Numbered from the stretch's first letter, positions 8,761-18,507 are shown. The stretch: DNA of 64,000 nt from JAPOUP01 sp965203605 (GCA_965203605.1 OZ241902.1:4960001-5024000); one strand, 5' to 3'. The notes: generated by a model from the letters alone, not told the origin. Numbers and translations are program-made.

Positions 8761-9839
8761 TCGCTATCCTCCCCAAGGAGCACCGATTTCCCTATTCGCG
8801 CCGATTCCTCGGCCCCAAGCGCGAAACGAAGCACCGTTCGGGCCTGGCGTGCGGTGAGCACGGGTTCGCCGCCCTCTTGCAGAGCGTGCAGGAAGTGCCG
8901 GGTCGAACGCACGAAGCCTTGCTCCCAGCCGGTCTCGATGTCGGTGTATTCGGTGACGACCCCGTCACGGTATAACGCGACGGGCGGCGGCGAGCCAATC
9001 TGGCCATGCCCGCAGTTGATCCACAGCACGCCGCGGGTGCCGGTAATCTCGACACGGTCATCCTGGGCATAGTGACGTGACGTGATTTCGAGTTTAGGAG
9101 AATGCACCACCTCAAGGTTTCCGATCCGGTTACCGGGGAACCGGAAAGACACGATGGCCGGCGCGTCAAGACGGCCGCCTCCGGGCCGCTCGGAGTGGTG
9201 AATGAATGCATGCACTTCGCTCGGCGGCCCCATGAAATGCCATGCCAGCGCAAACTTGTGGTGCCCGTCGTCAAACACTAGCGGCCCCCCTCCTGACTTT
9301 CTCCTGTCCTGCCGCCAGGCATCGGCCTCCTTTGGAACGGTCCAGCCGGTGCGGCTCCTGCCCGGGTTGGACTTCAGGCGGACCGACAGCGGCAAGCCGA
9401 TTGCGCCCTCTTCGATCAAGGCGCGCGCCTTCATGACCGGAGGATGGAAAATGAAGTTCTCGAACACCTTGAATGGCCGCCCGGAAGCCTCCGCCGCAGC
9501 GACAAGCTCGTCCGCTTCCTCGATGGTGATGCACATCGGCTTCTGCAATGAAACGATTTTCCCTGCATTGATCGCTTTCAGCGCCGCCTGCAGGTGCAGA
9601 TGGTGCGGCAGAAGCAGCTCCACCAGGTCGACATCGTCCCTTGCCAGCAGTCGGTCCAGGTCGTCGTCGATGTGGACTTCGCCGCAACCCCAAGCACGCG
9701 CCCGGTCTCTTGCCAGGTCAGGGTTGCTGTCGCAGAGCGCGGTGATCCGCGCCGCCGGGTTTTGGAGATGCTCGATGGCATGCAGGTCGGAAATGCGGCC
9801 GGTCCCGACGAGGGCGACCCGATAAGGCTTGCCTGTCAT
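8757..9839 (-). CDS. Gfo/Idh/MocA-family NAD(P)-dependent oxidoreductase
   Basis: A 360-residue dehydrogenase of the family that includes inositol and glucose-fructose dehydrogenases. The N-terminal Rossmann fold is seen in VALVGTGRISDLHAIEHL. The family EKP motif appears as QKPMCITIEEADELV. DDGHHKFALAWHFMG contains the C-terminal catalytic-domain His residues. It is translationally coupled on both sides: its start overlaps the IclR gene by 4 bases and its stop overlaps the ThDP gene by 4. It presumably oxidises the sugar or cyclitol imported by the adjacent ABC transporter, although the exact substrate cannot be read from sequence. Confidence 0.85.
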   Translation of the reverse strand: MTGKPYRVALVGTGRISDLHAIEHLQNPAARITALCDSNPDLARDRARAWGCGEVHIDDDLDRLLARDDVDLVELLLPHHLHLQAALKAINAGKIVSLQKPMCITIEEADELVAAAEASGRPFKVFENFIFHPPVMKARALIEEGAIGLPLSVRLKSNPGRSRTGWTVPKEADAWRQDRRKSGGGPLVFDDGHHKFALAWHFMGPPSEVHAFIHHSERPGGGRLDAPAIVSFRFPGNRIGNLEVVHSPKLEITSRHYAQDDRVEITGTRGVLWINCGHGQIGSPPPVALYRDGVVTEYTDIETGWEQGFVRSTRHFLHALQEGGEPVLTARQARTVLRFALGAEESARIGKSVLLGEDSE

Positions 9840-10576
9840 GGCCAGGGCCTGTCCTTGAGAAACGGATTCCCGGCCTTGCGCACCATCTGCCCCAGCTCCG
9901 CCATCCGCGCATCCCCGATCCGCACCGACGGGCCGGAAATTCCCAGCGCGGCGATCATCCTGTCACTGGAATCGAAGACCGGCCGCGCAACGCAGCGGAT
10001 TCCCTCAGCGAATTCGCCGTCATCCACCGCGACCCCCTGGATGCGCGCCTGTTCGAGATCATCGTTCAGCACACGGCGGTCAACAATCGTCCGGGCGGTG
10101 TGGGACGGCAGCGCCGCGGGAATTTCGGCACCACCAAACGCAAGAAACGCTTTGCCAAGCGCCGTGCAGTGCAAGGGCGCGAGAGAGCCGACAGGATGGT
10201 CCACCTTGAGCGGGAGCGTTGAATCGACCTTGTCCACATACCACACGCGCTCATCCACCAGAACAGCGAGATGGGCGCATTCGCCGGTCACGTCGACCAG
10301 ACGCTGCAGTATCGGTCGACAAAGCTCCTTGCAGGCGACGACCTCGCTCAGGCTGTGCCCCTCATTCCGGAATTGCGGCTCATGCGCAGCGCGATAACGC
10401 CGCGATTCGTCCTGCACCGCGTATCCGGCCGCGACGAGGGACTTCAGGATGTGGGAGGCGTTGGATTTCTCGATGCCAAGCTCCTCCGCGATCCTTGTGA
10501 GTCGCATCGGTTCGGTCGAGGCGGCCAGAATGTCGAGCGCCTTGAGGCCCCTCATCAAGGATTGCAGCAGCCGCAC
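9836..10576 (-). CDS. IclR-family transcriptional regulator
   Basis: A 246-residue DNA-binding regulator. The N-terminal winged helix covers about residues 8-75 (RGLKALDILAASTEPMRLTR, then NASHILKSLVAAGYA). The C-terminal effector domain contains CTALGKAFLAF and ARPVFDSSDRMIAALGISGP, both characteristic of IclR effector-binding domains. It heads the leftward operon and faces the ABC transporter genes across a 230-bp intergenic region that holds a perfect 7-bp inverted repeat. It probably controls both directions in response to the pathway substrate. Confidence 0.9.
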   Translation of the reverse strand: MRLLQSLMRGLKALDILAASTEPMRLTRIAEELGIEKSNASHILKSLVAAGYAVQDESRRYRAAHEPQFRNEGHSLSEVVACKELCRPILQRLVDVTGECAHLAVLVDERVWYVDKVDSTLPLKVDHPVGSLAPLHCTALGKAFLAFGGAEIPAALPSHTARTIVDRRVLNDDLEQARIQGVAVDDGEFAEGIRCVARPVFDSSDRMIAALGISGPSVRIGDARMAELGQMVRKAGNPFLKDRPWP

Positions 10577-10636
10577 GGTTCACCTTTCAGTTCGATCAAG
10601 ATTCTCTCTGACATAAGTTTGCACATTACGCACGAT

Positions 10637-10667
10637 TTGTTTAACATAAGGAAACTTTTGTAAACAA
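10637..10667. promoter_or_regulatory. Candidate IclR operator (inverted repeat)
   Basis: TTGTTTA at 10637-10643 and its complement TAAACAA at 10661-10667 are separated by 17 bases. The repeat lies midway between the divergent regulator and transporter genes, in an AT-rich stretch unlike the surrounding GC-rich sequence. Use by the IclR protein is inference from position. Confidence 0.45.
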
Positions 10668-10721
10668 TGATCGTTTGTGTCGCAAAAAGCCAGATTTTCT
10701 TGCCTTATGCAATCCATTTTG

Positions 10722-10749
10722 TTGACCTAGGGAGAAAAGCCTGCATACT
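10722..10749 (+). promoter_or_regulatory. Sigma-70-like promoter of the ABC transporter operon
   Basis: A -35 box TTGACC (10722-10727) and a -10 box CATACT (10744-10749) are 16 bases apart, about 58 bases before the binding-protein start. A GGGAGGGAG ribosome-binding site follows at about 10789-10797. Confidence 0.5.
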
Positions 10750-10806
10750 TGTCGCCGCACCGCATCGGGTGCGTAGCCTCAGGAAAACGGGAGGGAGAAC
10801 AATCTC

Positions 10807-12078
10807 ATGACCTGTGTTTTGCGCCGGGGATTTCTCGGCACCGCCATCGCCGCACCGCTTGCGACCGCCGCCACTCTGGCGTTCGCCGACGGCCACGAGG
10901 TGACCATCAGCCACTACTTTACCGGAGAACTCGGCCTCAAGGCGTTCCAGGAGCAGATTGACCGCTTCGAAGCGGCCACTGACTACGCCCTCAAAGACAG
11001 CCCCGTCGGACATGAAGACTTCAAGACCGACATTCTGGTTCGGGCATCGGGCAACAGCCTGCCGGACGTCTTCAGCTACTGGGCCGGCGCGCGCGTCCAG
11101 TTCATCGTGGATTCGAACGCGCTTCATCCGATCGACGACATGTGGGACAGCGCCGGTCTCGACAGCGTCGTTGCGAAGTCCGTCGCCGACAGCGCAACGA
11201 TGTACAACGGCAACCGCTATCTCGTGCCGTTCAACTATCACTATTCTGGCGTCTTCTATAACAAGTCCGTCTTCGCCGATGCGGGAATCGATGAATTGCC
11301 AACGGACTGGGAGGGCTTCGTCGCCCTGTGCGAGAAGCTGAACGCCCATGGCGTCACGCCGATCGCGCTTGGATCCATGAACCGCTGGCCGGCGCAGTTC
11401 TGGTTCGACTATCTCCTGCTGCGGACCGCCGGACCGGACTACCGTGCACGTCTCATGGCAGGCGACGCGTCCTACGACGACCCCGAAGTCCATACCGCCA
11501 TGGGCATGTGGAAGGATCTCGTGGACGCAGGCCATTTCGCCGAAAACGCGAATGCCGATTCTTGGACCGACGCGTCCGACAAGGTCGCCCGTGGTGACGC
11601 TGCCATGACGCTCATGGGAACCTGGATAACCGGATACTGGAATGGCCTGGGCCTGGCGCCGGGAGAGGACTACGACTTTTTCCCGTTCCCGAGCATTTCA
11701 GAAGGCGTGGTCGAGGCCTCAGTCGGCCCTGTCGACGGCCTCGTAATGGCAGCCAACGCCGCAAACGTGGATGGCGCCAAGGCCTTCCTCGAATACATGG
11801 TTTCGAACACCGATGTACAGGCCACCTGGAGCAAGGCACAGGGGGCGCTTTCGGCGAACGTCAATGTCGACCCATCCAATTACAATTCCGTGATGCTGAA
11901 AGCCTTCGAGACGGTCGCGGCATCCGAAGTCTTCGCGTTCAACTACGATCTGGCAACGCCGCCGCCAGTCGCGGAGGTCGGGCTCTCAATGTTCTCGCGT
12001 TTCATGGACGATCCGTCCAAGCTCGACGAAATACTTGCGCAGGTGGCCGCGGACGCCTCGGCGGCTTTCGAGCAGTAA
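10807..12078 (+). CDS. ABC transporter extracellular solute-binding protein (family 1)
   Basis: A 423-residue periplasmic binding protein for a carbohydrate-type solute. The N-terminus (about residues 1-27) looks like a secretion signal with a twin-arginine-like RRGFLG before a hydrophobic stretch ending AFA-DG. The mature part has the family 1 features: NSLPDVFSYWAG, YLVPFNYHYSGVFYNKSVF, DAAMTLMGTWITGYW and the late ANAANVDGAKAFLEYM. It heads a four-gene operon with two permeases and an ATPase. The solute is unknown. Pairing with an IolD-like enzyme and a Gfo/Idh/MocA dehydrogenase suggests a cyclitol or uncommon sugar. Confidence 0.92.
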   Translation: MTCVLRRGFLGTAIAAPLATAATLAFADGHEVTISHYFTGELGLKAFQEQIDRFEAATDYALKDSPVGHEDFKTDILVRASGNSLPDVFSYWAGARVQFIVDSNALHPIDDMWDSAGLDSVVAKSVADSATMYNGNRYLVPFNYHYSGVFYNKSVFADAGIDELPTDWEGFVALCEKLNAHGVTPIALGSMNRWPAQFWFDYLLLRTAGPDYRARLMAGDASYDDPEVHTAMGMWKDLVDAGHFAENANADSWTDASDKVARGDAAMTLMGTWITGYWNGLGLAPGEDYDFFPFPSISEGVVEASVGPVDGLVMAANAANVDGAKAFLEYMVSNTDVQATWSKAQGALSANVNVDPSNYNSVMLKAFETVAASEVFAFNYDLATPPPVAEVGLSMFSRFMDDPSKLDEILAQVAADASAAFEQ

Positions 12079-12133
12079 CCGAATTGCGCCGGGTGGAACA
12101 GAATCCCGCCCGGCGCACTGGCCGGAGACATCG

Positions 12134-13015
12134 ATGGAGTCACAAAACCGTCTCTGGCGGGTCCTGCTGCTTGCGCTGCCGATTCTCGTGTTTTCGGTTC
12201 TGGTGATCTGGCCGCTTCTGAGTTCCTTCTACTACAGCTTTACGAACTGGAACGGTTTCAGCCGCGACTACGAGTTCCTCGGCCTGCGGAACTTCGCCAG
12301 GATCTGGACCGACCGACTGTTCTTCAATGCCGTCGTCAACACGACCATCTGGATGACGGCGGCGCTGGTCCTGCCAACGCTGACCGGTCTGTTCCTGGCA
12401 TTGCTGCTTGATCGGCAGGTACGGGGCGCACGGATATTCAAGACCGTCTTCTACCTGCCCATCTGCCTGTCCGCCATCGTCGTGGGCCAGATCTGGATAT
12501 GGATCTACCAGCCCGATTGGGGTCTGCTGAACACCATCGTGAAACTGGCAGGCAATCCGGACTTCAACCACGCATGGCTCGCGCGTCCCGACAGCGCCCT
12601 ATTGGCCGTGATAGTCGCCTGGTCATGGCAGCAGACAGGTCTCTCCATGGTCATCTACCTTGCCGGGCTCACCTCGATCCCGTCGGAACTGCTCGAAGTC
12701 TGCGAAATCGAGGGAGCCACGGCATGGCAGCGCATCCGGCGCCTGGTGATCCCGCTCCTGACCCCGTCCACGGTTGTCGTTGTGGCGCTTTCCATGATCA
12801 ATTCGCTCAAGGGCTTTGACATACTCTACATCATGACCGGCGGAGGACCGTTCAATTCCTCCGACACTCTAGCCATGCACATGTACAACGAAAGCTTCAA
12901 GAAATACCTGATGGGATACGGAAGCGCGATTTCGGTGGTGCTCTTCCTGATCGCGCTCACCATCATCGGCGTCTATTTTCGTCAGCTGAGGAAAGTGGAC
13001 GAGATCTATGGCTGA
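12134..13015 (+). CDS. ABC transporter permease (MalF-like)
   Basis: A 293-residue inner-membrane permease. Six hydrophobic segments are visible, starting with LLLALPILVFSVLVIWPLL. The cytoplasmic EAA loop that contacts the ATPase is VCEIEGATAWQRIRRLVIP, near residue 195-215. The ATG at 12134 follows GGAG and comes 55 bases after the binding-protein stop. Upstream in-frame codons only extend into the preceding gene. It overlaps the second permease by 8 bases. Confidence 0.92.
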   Translation: MESQNRLWRVLLLALPILVFSVLVIWPLLSSFYYSFTNWNGFSRDYEFLGLRNFARIWTDRLFFNAVVNTTIWMTAALVLPTLTGLFLALLLDRQVRGARIFKTVFYLPICLSAIVVGQIWIWIYQPDWGLLNTIVKLAGNPDFNHAWLARPDSALLAVIVAWSWQQTGLSMVIYLAGLTSIPSELLEVCEIEGATAWQRIRRLVIPLLTPSTVVVVALSMINSLKGFDILYIMTGGGPFNSSDTLAMHMYNESFKKYLMGYGSAISVVLFLIALTIIGVYFRQLRKVDEIYG

Positions 13016-13862
13016 TGTCGCCACGTCGGTGCCGGTGCGGTTCAATCCATGGCCGGCGACGGCGTTCGTGGCGCTCTGCATCCTTGCGGCGCTGTTTCTT
13101 GCCCCAACGGCGGGAGTTCTCCTGTCGTCGGTGAAGACGACCCGCGCCATAGCGCTTGGAGATCTCTGGTCGGTTCCGGACCAGATCCATTTAGAGAACT
13201 ACGCCGAGGTGCTCTCCAACCCGGCGGTGCATCGATACTTTCTCAACACGCTCATTGTCACGGTGCCGGCCACCTTCGCCTCGATCGCGCTTGGCGTGCT
13301 GGCAGGTCACGTGTTCGCCAAGCTGCCCTTCCGCGGCAGCAACATCCTGTTTCTCGTTGTGGTCTCTGGCATGTTCTTCCCGCCTCAGGTAATCCTGGTT
13401 CCGTTGTTTAGGCTCTTCAACTGGCTCGGACTGATCGATACGCTCTGGCCGATAGTTTTGGTCCATACCGCATTGGGAATCCCGATCTGCACGCTGTTGA
13501 TGCGCAATTTCTTCGCCGCCGTGCCGAACGCGCTCCGTGAAGCGGCACTCATCGAAGGGGCCAACGAGTGGCAGGTGCTGACCCGTGTTTCGCTGCCGCT
13601 AAGCCTTCCGGCGCTTGCGGTTCTGGCAACCCTGCAATTCACCTGGATCTGGAACGACTTTCTCTGGCCGCTGATCTTCACCCAGTCGGACGACAAGCGC
13701 ACAATCATGATCGGCATCGTCAACCTGCGGGGACAGTACACTGTGGCCTGGGGCGTTCAGGGCGCGTTGTCCCTAGTTGCAAGCCTTCCCACGCTCCTCA
13801 TCTTTCTCTTTTTCCAGCGGTACTTCATCAAGGGAATGACCATGGGCGCGATCAAGGGATAG
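13008..13862 (+). CDS. ABC transporter permease (MalG-like)
   Basis: A 284-residue partner of the preceding permease. It has an N-terminal membrane segment (FVALCILAALFLAPTAGVLL) followed by the binding-protein-dependent transport domain and the EAA loop EAALIEGANEWQVLTRVSLP. It ends in the MalG-type tail FQRYFIKGMTMGAIKG. The 8-base overlap with the upstream permease and 3-base gap to the ATPase gene show that one transcript carries all of them. Confidence 0.92.
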   Translation: MADVATSVPVRFNPWPATAFVALCILAALFLAPTAGVLLSSVKTTRAIALGDLWSVPDQIHLENYAEVLSNPAVHRYFLNTLIVTVPATFASIALGVLAGHVFAKLPFRGSNILFLVVVSGMFFPPQVILVPLFRLFNWLGLIDTLWPIVLVHTALGIPICTLLMRNFFAAVPNALREAALIEGANEWQVLTRVSLPLSLPALAVLATLQFTWIWNDFLWPLIFTQSDDKRTIMIGIVNLRGQYTVAWGVQGALSLVASLPTLLIFLFFQRYFIKGMTMGAIKG

Positions 13863-13865
13863 GGC

Positions 13866-14939
13866 ATGGCACGTGTCGAACTGAGAGACATCCGCAAGTC
13901 CTTTGGCGCAACCGAGGTGATCCGCGGTCTGGACCTGAGCATCGACAGAGGCGAATTCGTGGTCTTCGTCGGCCCTTCCGGATGCGGAAAGTCCACCATC
14001 CTGAGGCTGATTTCAGGGCTTGAGACCGTTTCCTCGGGGCAGATCCTGTTTGACGGCAAGGACATGACCCGAACGGCTCCGTCAAGGCGTCAACTCGCCA
14101 TGGTGTTTCAGTCTTACGCGTTGTTTCCCCACCTGACCGTGGCGGAGAACATCGGCTTCGGCCTCAGCCTGACAAAGACCCCGAAGGCGGAAATCGCCCG
14201 CCGCGTCACGAAGGTGGCAAAGACCCTCCAGCTCGACTCGCTTCTCGAGCGCACGCCTCGACAGCTATCAGGCGGGCAGCGCCAGCGGGTGGCCATCGGC
14301 CGCGCCATCATGCGGAGCCCCAAGGTCTTCCTCTTTGACGAGCCCCTTTCGAATCTCGACGCCGCGCTGCGCGTCAGCATGCGTCTGGAGATCGCGCGCC
14401 TACACAGGGAACTGGGCGACGTGACGATGATCTATGTGACTCATGACCAGATCGAGGCGATGACGTTGGCTGATCGGATCGTCGTGCTGAACGGAGGGCG
14501 AATCGAGCAGGTCGGGACTCCAATGGACGTCTACGAGAACCCGGGGAACTCCTTTGTCGCGGGTTTCGTTGGAGCGCCTTCGATGAACTTCATCCGCTGC
14601 AGCGTCGACGGGGATGGAGTTGCGCGGTTTGGCCCGGCCAGCATCCACCCGACCCGACCGCATGAGCTCTCCGGCAAGGCCTTGCTTGGCATCCGGCCCG
14701 AGCATCTGGCCCTGGTCGATTCGGGCCAAGGCACGTTTGACGCCGAGATCGACCTGGTTGAGCGACTGGGCGCCGAATGCCTTGTCCATCTGCGCGCGCC
14801 GTTTCTTGAAAGGCCGATCACGGTGCGTACCGGCGCCACATTTGGCCTGATCGAACGAAAGGTGGTCGGCGTGCAGGCTGACCTGACGAACCTTCACGTC
14901 TTCCCTCCTCCAAGCCCGGCAGACAAGCCGGACCCCTGA
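13866..14939 (+). CDS. ABC transporter ATP-binding protein (UgpC/MsmK type)
   Basis: A 357-residue cytoplasmic ATPase that energises the importer. Walker A is GPSGCGKST (about residues 38-46), the Q-loop is QSYALFPHL, the signature is LSGGQRQRVAIGRAI, Walker B is VFLFDEPLSNLD, and the H-loop is YVTHDQIEAMTLADRI. The C-terminal TOBE-type extension (GIRPEHLALVD) is the regulatory domain usual for sugar importers of this type. It is the last gene of the operon. Confidence 0.94.
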   Translation: MARVELRDIRKSFGATEVIRGLDLSIDRGEFVVFVGPSGCGKSTILRLISGLETVSSGQILFDGKDMTRTAPSRRQLAMVFQSYALFPHLTVAENIGFGLSLTKTPKAEIARRVTKVAKTLQLDSLLERTPRQLSGGQRQRVAIGRAIMRSPKVFLFDEPLSNLDAALRVSMRLEIARLHRELGDVTMIYVTHDQIEAMTLADRIVVLNGGRIEQVGTPMDVYENPGNSFVAGFVGAPSMNFIRCSVDGDGVARFGPASIHPTRPHELSGKALLGIRPEHLALVDSGQGTFDAEIDLVERLGAECLVHLRAPFLERPITVRTGATFGLIERKVVGVQADLTNLHVFPPPSPADKPDP

Positions 14940-15573
14940 GTTGCCCTCGGTGCCACGCTGGCGGCGAAGATTCGCGGTCGTCCCGATGCCCCGGATAGAC
15001 CTCCAGCACCGGACGCTCGCTGTCGCCATGCTGAAACCCGGTGTCACGACAGGCATATTTTTCCCACCTTGGATTTTCCACCCATTGCTTCCATGCATTA
15101 AGAAATATGACCGGGACGCCACGTCCTTCACCACGGCACACCTTGTCTTTCCACCGGAAGTTGCGGTCTTTCGGCTACGGAGGGCCGAATCCAGTGTTTC
15201 GGCAGGTGGATCCAGGTACGAAACTCGGGTTTCCGGGCGAATCGCCCGCGGAAACGGCAGCGCATATGGCGCCTGCCGAACCATATCCGTCGTGAAACCG
15301 ACGTGAATGCCGGAACTTGATCTGTAAAGGTCCGTCCGTCAGCCTGAAAACGACTGCCCGATGCCCGTCATGCGCACATTGCGTGACCCGTCCGTCCGTA
15401 GGACCAGTGATGCGGGCATGCTGCCTTGGTCCCTGAACGGTTCCGGACAACCATTCCGTGGCCGCCGACAGCGGGATTCCGTTGCCACGCCACGGCGTGA
15501 CAGACGGCATCATGGACCATTCAATGGCGGTCCATACGCACGGATCAGGAGTCGCTCCGGATCAAGTAGTGAG
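14940..15573. other. Non-coding stretch before the right IS1380 copy
   Basis: These 634 bases after the ATPase gene contain no gene that I can support. Open frames here lack recognisable motifs and ribosome-binding sites. Probably operon 3' flank plus mobile-element debris that moved as cargo with the block. Confidence 0.5.
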
Positions 15574-16260
15574 CTAGCCCTGATATCTCACCAGACCGGG
15601 AGTCCGGGCATCCGGTACCGATCCGGCCTGTCATCCGGCCCCGTCCGGCGGCGGCTGCGGCCGACGGTGGCTCCGGAATCTGGAACATACTGCGAACATC
15701 GGCATCGCCGCGCGCGCCTTGGGGAGCCGCGGGCGCGGCTCTTCCGTGGCCAGCCTCCCCGGCGCGTGGTTCCGGCGGTCGGCGTGGCGGCCAGGGCGAG
15801 GCCCGCGCAGCGGCGGCCAGCGGCGGCGCCGCCACCGCCCGGCGGAACAGCCCCCGGTATGGATGCACCGGGGACAGCGACAGGCGGATCCGGCGGACGC
15901 CCACCCGCAGCCGGTTGGCTCGCATGGTCGCCGTCGGGGTCCGGTCGGCGAACAGCTCCAGCCGCCGCTCCCTGATCCGGTTCTCCATGTCGCCGCGGGT
16001 GCGGTGGAGGTCCCCGCAAGGCGCGCGGTTGCCGGACTCCGAACCCGGCAGCATCCATGTCTGGAATCAAGCCCGGATCCGGCTTTTTCCCGGCTTTTTC
16101 CCGGTTTTTCCCAGGTTCGGTGTCCGGCTGTCCCGGACCTTTCCACAGCGTTCCCCACAGGCGGTGCCGTCCGGGCACGCCGAAGGGCCCGCCGGGGAGA
16201 CCCCGGCCGGCCCGCCGGTGATTCGCTTTCGGTGCCGGACGGACGCGGTCCGGCCTGCCG

Positions 16261-17209
16261 TCAGGCGGCGGCGGCCGCCGTCCGGTCCTCCCACACGCGC
16301 CGGTCGCGGAGAAGGGCGTTGGCGGTCACGACCAGCCCGCCCATGACGGCGACGGGGGCGACCCTGTGGGGCTTTCCCCTCCCCCTGAGGCGATCGTACA
16401 GTTCCCTCATGTCCGGGGAGCACCTGCTGGCCGACAGCGCCGCCATGCAGGCGACGTCCCCCGGCCTGCGGCGTCCGCCGCCGATGTGCCTCCCGCCTTT
16501 CAGGGTGCCGCTGTCGCGGGCGAAGGGGGGCCACGCCGGGCAGGGATGCGGCCTGGCGGTTGCCGATGGCGCCGAGTTCGGCCATCCATGCGCCCGGAGC
16601 CGCCGCTGTGACGGGGCCGATGCCCGGCACCGGGGTGAGGATGCGGTGGCTGTCGGCGAACTCCGGCGATCCGGAGACCGTCCCGCCGACCCGCCGCTCC
16701 AGCGCCGCGATGGCGGCGTCGATATCCCCGGGGACCCTGCCGACCTCCGTGCCGGCCGTGCCCCCGCCGACCTCCGACACGACGGTCCTGAGCTCGGCGC
16801 GCCGGGCCACGGGCCTGTCCCGCAGCCCCGGCATGTCGCGGAGCCGGTCGATGGCGGCGGCGGCCGGCGCCGTGGCCCGCATCTCCGGGAACGCGGCCCC
16901 GAAGGCCGCCAGTATCCTGGCGTCCACCCTGTCGGTTTTCGCAAGGGCCCCGGCGGCCTTCGGGAGGTCCCGGGCCTGCCTCGGGTTCACGACGGTGGCG
17001 GAGAACCCCCTGGCGCGCAGGGACTGCGGCAGCGCCCGGTGCATGCGCCCCGTGGCCTCCATGACGGCCCGCGTGGCGCCGCCCTCCCTGAGGAGGCGGC
17101 CAACCTTTCGGAAGCCGACCGTGTCGTTGGTGGCCGTGAGGTCACGCCCGTTGACGTGGATGTCGGGTGTACGCCTGCCTACGCCGGTTCCGGCGACCAT
17201 TGCTGTCAT
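16261..17209 (-). pseudogene. IS110-family transposase with one frameshift
   Basis: The start is at 17209 (MTAMVAGTGVGRRTPDIHVN). The first part has the DEDD-type N-terminal domain: MEATGRMHRALPQSLRARG, VVNPRQARDLPKAAG and TDRVDARILAAFG. The C-terminal domain includes LTPVPGIGPVTAAAPGAWM and GNRQAASLPGVAP. At a run of six Cs (near 16540) the frame changes, and the rest reads FARDSGTLKGGRHIGGGRR, ACMAALSASRC and NALLRDRRVWED to the stop at 16261. Both frames together give 316 codons, the normal IS110 length. Only the single shift separates it from an intact gene. Confidence 0.85.
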
Positions 17210-17490
17210 GCTCTCCCGCTCCTGGCCCCGCGATGATCCGGTTCCCGAAACCCAGGCATCCATCCAGGACCCGGGAGACGGACGGGAGGGCGGGCCGACC
17301 ACGCTGCCGGACGGATCCGCTGTCGCGATCCAGGGCCCCGCACCGCCGCCGCCGGAAGTGGTCCGGCGGCGGCGGCCCCGCCACAGGAATGAACCGGAGG
17401 GACGGCGGAAGGCAACAGGCATGTTCTGCACAGAAAAACGCGCCAGATTTTTCCACAGCCACCTCCTCCATTCATTCCTGATTCTCTGAA
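17210..17490 (-). ncRNA. Possible IS110 bridge-RNA region
   Basis: These 280 non-coding bases lie upstream of the IS110 transposase, at the element's left end. In IS110-group elements the non-coding sequence before the transposase encodes the bridge RNA that specifies target and donor. The region is GC-rich and has self-complementary stretches (GCGGCGGCGG, CCGCCGCCGCC). The call rests on position and family knowledge only. I did not fold it or identify guide loops. Confidence 0.3.
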
Positions 17491-18507
17491 CATACGAGGC
17501 CGGTGACGGTGAGGCGCGGGCTGTCGCCCCCCGGGCCGGGCAGCGCCCCGGCCCTGGCCACCACCCGCCGGCTCCGGCTCCAGGCCGGCAGCGTCCGGTG
17601 GCCGAAGCCGGTGAACCGGCGCGGGGGCTCCCCGGTGGCGACGCACCGGCTCCGCTGGCCCCGCATCCGGCGTCCGGTCCCGCGCCCCGGCCGTGGGTTG
17701 CGGGCCAGGCCGGACACGGAATCCACGCCGCCGGCCCCGCACCGGCCCCTCCAGCGCCCCGTGGGAGGCGTCGATGTCCGGGGGCCGAAGCCGGGCGCAC
17801 GGGACATGCCCGCCGCAGGTGACGTAAAGGGGAAGGCAGCGGTGGTGTCCGTAGTATCCGTGCAGGAAGCGGCACTCCTGGCGCCCGCGCGGAGGTCCGT
17901 CGGTGGCGTCGGGGCCGGGGACGATCCCCTCGGGCGGCGCCCCGTGGGCCTCCGGGAACATGCCCGGCATCAGCCTGCCGGTCGCCTCCGGGTCGGCGGC
18001 GATGCGCCTGTACCGGTCATCCGCCGCCCTGTCCGGCCCGCCCGGCTCCAGGCGGCCGGGCGTGCTGGAACCGGCCAGCGGAGCGCCCCGGTCGCTCTCC
18101 CGCCGCCGGCCGTCGCCGGTGACGTCGTCACGGCCCAGCGCCAGCGCCAGAACGCCGTCGCCGGGCGGGATGTCATGGTCGTTGATGTCCCCGTAGCCCA
18201 GCGCGATCCCCATCACCCGCCGGGCGACGGGGCGCCGGAGGCCGTGCCCGGTGCGGTCCGGGTCACGGTGGTCCGTGAGGCAATCCGCCAGTCCGCGCGT
18301 CAGCCCGGTCAGCAGGTCGGCCTCCCTGAGGAGGGGAGCGCCGCCGTCCGATGACATCCGTCCGCCGTCGAAGGCGCCCGTCACCCGACGTCGGCCATGG
18401 TGGCTGGAATCGATGCGGTCGGCGTTGCACCGTGTCTGCATGGGGTCGGTCCTCCGTCCCTTGCAAGGTTCTGCAATCCCTACATATGTCACGGATTCCT
18501 GCCCCAT
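17490..18507 (-). pseudogene. IS1380-family transposase, N-terminal part (right copy)
   Basis: It starts MGQESVTYVGIAEPCKG near 18507 and keeps the family segments GAFDGGRMSSDGGAPLLREA, ALGRDD, ADDRYRRIAADPEA, FLHGYYGHHRCLPLY and ARLRPPDIDASHGALEG. A deletion and frame change near 17740 follows. The next recognisable piece, in another frame, reads SGLARNPRPGRGTGRRMRG and then RRFTGFGHRTLPAWSRSRRV, after which the IS110-type insertion begins. The C-terminal part (ARGDMENRI equivalent) resumes near 16000. Not functional. Confidence 0.78.

Noticed and set aside
15719..17236. A 505-codon plus-strand open frame
   Set aside because: Antisense to both IS transposases, very rich in Arg, Pro and Gly, and without a start signal.
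16067..17875. A 602-codon minus-strand open frame read as one protein
   Set aside because: Only its middle is the IS110 transposase. The ends are IS1380 sequence in wrong frames, so it is a chance fusion of frames.
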